Assembly: GCF_000426285.1 (NCBI RefSeq)
Contig: NZ_AUFB01000005.1
Location: 124,001 to 188,000, forward strand
DNA: 64,000 nucleotides
From: Rhizobium leucaenae USDA 9039
GTDB taxonomy: Bacteria > Pseudomonadota > Alphaproteobacteria > Rhizobiales > Rhizobiaceae
Direction of reading: 5' to 3'
The notes beneath the pieces are model-generated. The model saw only the letters and a list, made by a program, of their open reading frames with translations. It did not search any database and was not told the origin of the DNA. A program made the position numbers and the translations under genes. Numbering within the stretch: the stretch's first letter is position 1; each line of letters begins with the position of its first letter. This document shows positions 60,684-64,000 of this stretch, piece by piece.

Positions 60684-61391
60684 TTAAGCGATCTTGCGGG
60701 CGCTGACCTTGCCCATCGGATGCAGAGAGTGCACCCGGAATGGTCCGCCCGTGCCCTCTTCCATCATCAGCGCGATGTTCGATACCGGCACCGGCTCGGC
60801 AAGCGCCGGCTCGAAGAAATCGCGCAACACCCGCTCCATCCGCGGCAGATCGGCGGGACCGACCGTACCGGTCAACATCATCTGGAAACGGAATTCGTCC
60901 ATGACATGCGGATGGCCCCACCGGTGCAGGTTGGCAAATTGCGCGGCCGACAGGCTATCGGGATCGCTGCGTTCGATTTCCGCTTCGGTCAGCGGCGCAC
61001 GGTAGTGGTCGAAGGCCTGGATCAGCGACGCCGCCAGAAAATGCATTTGCTGCGATGGTTCTGATGGCACTAGGCCGAATGCACCGCCAAGACGCGCGAC
61101 TTCCATCCGCGGAATCTCGAACGGCGTTACGGTACCGGAAAAACGCATGAGATCGCGCAGCAGTGCCGCCTCGGACATATCCTCCGCCAGGCGAAACGGC
61201 GCTTTCAACGTGCCGTTGAAGCCGTAGCGGCGCGGCACCGCGGTATGGAAGGCGATTTCATGAATGCCGAGCCCGCGAATGGCGGGCGGATCGACCATCT
61301 CGCCGGAATAGACATTGCGGCCGAGCCAATTTGCGGCCACGAGCGTCAGCGGATCGCTCGCAGACGGCGTGAAGCAAATGGCGTAACGCAT
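60684..61391 (-). CDS. DUF1045 protein lacking both 2H-phosphoesterase motifs
   Basis: 235 residues from ATG 61391 (GAAGGAGATTTT upstream). MRYAICFTPSASDPLTLVAANWLGRNVYSGE, PRRYGFNGTLKAPFRLAED and RWGHPHVMDEFRFQMMLTGTV match DUF1045, normally encoded with phosphonate (phn) genes. In relatives the two catalytic patterns are HxT; here they are Asn59-Gly-Thr61 and Gln170-Met-Met172. So the catalytic histidines are absent. It is not near phn genes here, but between puuE and an FAD oxidase. Confidence 0.8.
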   Translation of the reverse strand: MRYAICFTPSASDPLTLVAANWLGRNVYSGEMVDPPAIRGLGIHEIAFHTAVPRRYGFNGTLKAPFRLAEDMSEAALLRDLMRFSGTVTPFEIPRMEVARLGGAFGLVPSEPSQQMHFLAASLIQAFDHYRAPLTEAEIERSDPDSLSAAQFANLHRWGHPHVMDEFRFQMMLTGTVGPADLPRMERVLRDFFEPALAEPVPVSNIALMMEEGTGGPFRVHSLHPMGKVSARKIA

Positions 61392-61501
61392 AAAATCTCC
61401 TTCAGAAGGCGAAAAACCGGCCGACCGATCCAACCAGCGGCCGATGCGCAAGGAGATAGGTGATTTGCGTGACAGATTGACGACCTGAACGGTGTTTATA
61501 T

Positions 61502-62686
61502 TCACGTTTTATGTGATGCTATCATAATGTGGTTCGAAAGGGCGAAGCTTTCGGGCAGCTTGAAAGAACAGGGAATTTCCATGGCCTCCCGGACCGCCGC
61601 TTCGGCCAGGCGATGCGCTAGGCCGAAGCTGACCTTGAAGCCCCCGGTCAGCGCGATCAGCCGCGGGTGGTCGGGATGCGCTCCCACCATGGGATCCCGG
61701 TCGATCGCCTTCGGCCGCAGACCGGCCCAGCATTCGACCGCTTCGGCATCCGCCAGCGCCGGCGCCATTGTTCGCGCAGCGGCGAGCAGCTTATCCAACT
61801 GATCATCCGTTGATAGCGGATCGTCGAAGCGGTTCTCGCTCGTGCTGCCAACCGCGACCAATCCGCCTTCATGCGGCACGATATAGAGCCCATCGCGGAA
61901 AATCACCGGCAGGCCGGGATCGACATCCGCTTTCAAAAGCGCCGCCTGACCCTTGACCGGCTGGCCGAGGGGAGAATGGCGTCCGGGCGTCAGTCCATCC
62001 AGCACCGGAAAGGAGTGATGCCCGGCAGAGAGGATGCAACGACTAAAACGAATAGCGCCTTCTGCGGTCGCAGCGATACCTTTGTCCGGATCGATGCTCT
62101 GGATGTCCAGACCTTCGGCAAACCGAACATGTTTTGCTTTATCAAGAAAGTGAGCAAGAACCGCCAGGAAAGCGCGCGGCGCGACGCGGGCGGCGAGCGT
62201 GTCAAAAACAAATCCGCTTTCGCCAGCGGCCGGATCGATCCAACCTTCGACCGGCGCGGCGTCGAGCACATGCCAATGAAATCGTCGCTCGCCATGATGC
62301 CAATGCGCTTCGGCATCCTGCGAATGGCCCAATGCGATCTTGCGCAGATGCGGTTTTGGTAAGGGAATCAGCCGGCCGGATCGGCGGTATCCGGCGGCAA
62401 GCCCGGTTGCCGCTTCCAACACTGCAATCTCGTCCTCCAGAGATACGAGCGCGTCGAACTGGAACTGCTTCTTCTCGGACCACTTATCCGGCATATGCGG
62501 CATCAGTGCGCCGAGCAGGCCACCGCTTGCCCCCTGCCCCAGCCGACCGGCGTCGACGAGCAGAGCCTCTACGCCCAGACGCTCCGCATGCACCGCCGCC
62601 CAAAAGCCCATGATGCCGCCGCCGATGATCAACAGTTCAGCGGATGATTGACCGGCAAGCCCCGGAGGATTATCGGCTCTTCCCAT
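61502..62686 (-). CDS. FAD-dependent oxidoreductase (DAO family), possible MnmC(o)-like partner of MnmD
   Basis: 394 residues from ATG 62686 (AGGATCTGTC upstream). AELLIIGGGIMGFWAAVHAERLGVEALLVDAG has the FAD loop GGGIMG (22-27), and GLYIVPHEGGLVAVGSTSENRFDDPLSTDD, ECWAGLRPKAIDRDPMVGAHPDHPRLIALTGGFKVSFGLA the DAO C-terminal core. It is divergent from mnmD; its ATG overlaps the mnmD ATG in CATG. In E. coli MnmC the oxidase domain removes carboxymethyl from cmnm5s2U34 and is fused to the methyltransferase. The neighbour suggests the same chemistry in separated form. Other DAO functions remain possible. Confidence 0.8.
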   Translation of the reverse strand: MGRADNPPGLAGQSSAELLIIGGGIMGFWAAVHAERLGVEALLVDAGRLGQGASGGLLGALMPHMPDKWSEKKQFQFDALVSLEDEIAVLEAATGLAAGYRRSGRLIPLPKPHLRKIALGHSQDAEAHWHHGERRFHWHVLDAAPVEGWIDPAAGESGFVFDTLAARVAPRAFLAVLAHFLDKAKHVRFAEGLDIQSIDPDKGIAATAEGAIRFSRCILSAGHHSFPVLDGLTPGRHSPLGQPVKGQAALLKADVDPGLPVIFRDGLYIVPHEGGLVAVGSTSENRFDDPLSTDDQLDKLLAAARTMAPALADAEAVECWAGLRPKAIDRDPMVGAHPDHPRLIALTGGFKVSFGLAHRLAEAAVREAMEIPCSFKLPESFALSNHIMIASHKT

Positions 62687-63413
62687 GACAGATCCTGTTT
62701 CCGATAAAACGCCGGCGGCGAAGACCAATGCGGCAAGCCAAGCGCTGGAATGGCGCGACGGCGATATGCCCTATTCGACCGCCTTTGGCGACCATTTTTA
62801 TTGCCAGACCGACGGCCGGCTGGAATGCGGCCATGTCTTTCTCGCCGGCAACGGCCTGCCCGCGCGCTGGAACGAGCAAGGAAACTTCCTGATCGGCGAG
62901 CTCGGTTTCGGCACGGGCCTGAATTTCTGCGAGACCTGGCGGCAATGGCGCCAGCACCGCAAACCGGATTCGCAACTTCATTTCATGTCCTTCGAACTCT
63001 ATCCGATGCGTGCCGAGGAGATCAACCGCGCGCTGTCGCACTGGCCGGAAATCGATGTCGAACGTCAGGCGCTCGTCGCCGCCTGGCCAAAAGAACCACG
63101 CGACATCGTTACGCTTGCCCTCGACGCTGAAACGCGCCTGAGTGTCGTCTGTGGCCCGGCGATCGACGGCGTGCGTCAGGCTGCAGCGGGCTTCGACGCC
63201 TGGTATCTCGACGGCTTTGCCCCGTCCAGAAACGGCGATATGTGGTCGCCGGAGCTGATGCAGCTCCTCCATGGCAAGACGGTCGCCGGCGGCACCTTCG
63301 CCACCTACGCCGCCGCCGGTTTCGTGCGCCGCAACCTGCAGGCGGCAGGCTTCACAGTCGAGCGGCGCAAGGGATTTGCGGGAAAGCGCGAAATGCTCTG
63401 CGGCGTCAAATAA
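62685..63413 (+). CDS. mnmD: MnmD, tRNA 5-methylaminomethyl-2-thiouridine methyltransferase
   Basis: 242 residues. WRDGDMPYSTAFGDHFYCQTDGRLECGHVFLAGNGLPARW and GELGFGTGLNFCETWRQWRQ give the SAM-binding loop, and FDAWYLDGFAPSRNGDMWSPELMQLLHGKTVAGGTFATYAAAGFVRRNLQAAGF the late Rossmann unit, identifying MnmD/MnmC(m). It methylates nm5s2U to mnm5s2U at wobble position 34. No Shine-Dalgarno is within 10 nt; GGAGG is 17 nt upstream. The ATG overlaps the divergent FAD oxidase start. Confidence 0.9.
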   Translation: MTDPVSDKTPAAKTNAASQALEWRDGDMPYSTAFGDHFYCQTDGRLECGHVFLAGNGLPARWNEQGNFLIGELGFGTGLNFCETWRQWRQHRKPDSQLHFMSFELYPMRAEEINRALSHWPEIDVERQALVAAWPKEPRDIVTLALDAETRLSVVCGPAIDGVRQAAAGFDAWYLDGFAPSRNGDMWSPELMQLLHGKTVAGGTFATYAAAGFVRRNLQAAGFTVERRKGFAGKREMLCGVK

Positions 63414-63415
63414 GC

Positions 63416-64000
63416 CTACTTGGTGGAACGCTCGGTCTGTAGCATACCATCGCCGAGCCAGCGGCGGGCTTTGGCTTCCAGGAGTTCGGGGCTGATCGGC
63501 TTGGACATATAGTCGTCCATGCCCGCTTCCAAGCACATATCCCGGTCGACATCGAGCGCATGCGCAGTGACACCGACGATCGGCACGTGCCAGCCCTGCC
63601 CCGCCTCAGCTTCCAGTTGCCGGATCATCCGCGTCGCCTGATGGCCGTTCATGATCGGCATCGAGACATCCATCATAATCAGCGATGGCCGAAGCTTCCG
63701 CCAGGCGTCCACGGCCTCCAGACCGTTCTGGACCACGAGGAAGCGCAGGCCTGTGACCTGCAGAATCTGCGTGAAAACGATCTGGTTGACCTCATTGTCC
63801 TCAGCAACGAGGATATCGATAGCGTTGACCGGTTTCGTCGCTACGCCGCGTTCGACGGCATCGATGGCGGCAACGGCTTCGACCTCGATCGACGGTGGAG
63901 CAGCAGCGGGCGTATCATCGCCGCTCATCCGCTGCCGGCGTGCCGTGCGCACGACATCGATGATGGTGTTGCGCAGCACATTGGCGCGGGCGGGCTTCAT
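63416..64000 (-). CDS. Hybrid sensor histidine kinase/response regulator (C-terminal part, cut by window edge)
   Basis: At least 194 residues, running off the right edge. A KPARANVLRNTIIDVVRTARRQ stretch is the end of one receiver domain, then a linker, then a complete receiver: NAIDILVAEDNEVNQIVF (acidic pair), LIMMDVSMPIMNG (phospho-Asp) and VPIVGVTAHAL, DYMSKPISPELL (Lys). Two successive receivers at the C-terminus are typical of rhizobial hybrid kinases. The first ATG in view lies in the receiver end, so the true start is outside. Confidence 0.85.
   Translation of the reverse strand: MKPARANVLRNTIIDVVRTARRQRMSGDDTPAAAPPSIEVEAVAAIDAVERGVATKPVNAIDILVAEDNEVNQIVFTQILQVTGLRFLVVQNGLEAVDAWRKLRPSLIMMDVSMPIMNGHQATRMIRQLEAEAGQGWHVPIVGVTAHALDVDRDMCLEAGMDDYMSKPISPELLEAKARRWLGDGMLQTERSTK

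Noticed and set aside
1..64000. CRISPR array, prophage, integrative element, rRNA or tRNA genes, nod boxes
   Set aside because: Looked for on both strands; no regularly spaced repeats, no integrase or structural phage genes, and no convincing RNA-gene folds or nod-box sequence were seen by eye.

Overview
The window looks like a chromosomal segment of a nodulating Rhizobium species (Alphaproteobacteria, Rhizobiaceae). The main reasons are a NolR-type ArsR repressor, BacA, a choline uptake operon whose binding protein keeps every ligand residue of Sinorhizobium ChoX at the same numbering, a bdhA-xdhA-xdhB order like the mixed operon of Sinorhizobium meliloti, RIME-like intergenic palindromes, and uniformly GC-rich coding sequence. 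I see no rRNA, tRNA, CRISPR array, integrase, transposase or prophage gene.

Layout. 1-9.7 kb: the start of a TonB-dependent (haem-type) receptor with an iron operator, an extensin-like enzyme, fhs, a ClpP-fold secreted protein, a LuxR solo, DUF2333 and coiled-coil proteins, a cytochrome c and a frameshifted thymidine kinase. 9.9-14.3 kb: choXWV, a HugZ-like flavin/haem protein whose start codon lies inside a 17-bp hairpin, and nolR with candidate self-binding sites. 14.6-28.9 kb: omega-aminotransferase, adenine deaminase, a ParE-like toxin-antitoxin pair, alpha-glucosidase, an Opp-type peptide transporter, a ketodeoxygluconate-type kinase, a GT4 glycosyltransferase and an OhrR-type sensor. 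28.9-38.7 kb: der, a YfgM-like protein, NnrU, a deacetylase, bacA, a PadR gene with a duplicated promoter and start, map, a luciferase-like oxidoreductase and vapBC. 38.2-44.6 kb: a YCII/ECF42 sigma/SRPBCC/DoxX/GNAT run, OsmC, an unrecognised Rossmann-like protein and glpK.

44.8-60.6 kb is a purine-salvage and catabolism island in two convergent arms. The + arm is bdhA, xdhA, xdhB, xdhC, a LysR regulator, puuD (membrane urate oxidase), guaD and an alpha-hydroxyacid oxidase. The - arm is puuE, uraD, allA, uraH and a phosphoesterase. With ade at 16 kb they give adenine or guanine -> (hypo)xanthine -> urate -> 5-hydroxyisourate -> OHCU -> allantoin -> allantoate, plus ureidoglycolate lyase. No enzyme taking allantoate to ureidoglycolate is in the window. 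Two toxin-antitoxin modules (mntA-hepT and yefM-yoeB) sit inside or at the end of the - arm.

60.7-64 kb: a DUF1045 protein that has lost both 2H-phosphoesterase histidine motifs, a divergent pair (FAD oxidase and MnmD) that resembles a split MnmC and shares overlapping start codons, and the C-terminal part of a hybrid sensor kinase cut by the window edge.

The least ordinary signals are regulatory: the occluded start at 12957-12993, the duplicated PadR control region at 34615-34815, the 160-bp inverted repeat between xdhA and xdhB, and perfect operator-like palindromes upstream of the TonB receptor, oppA and bacA.
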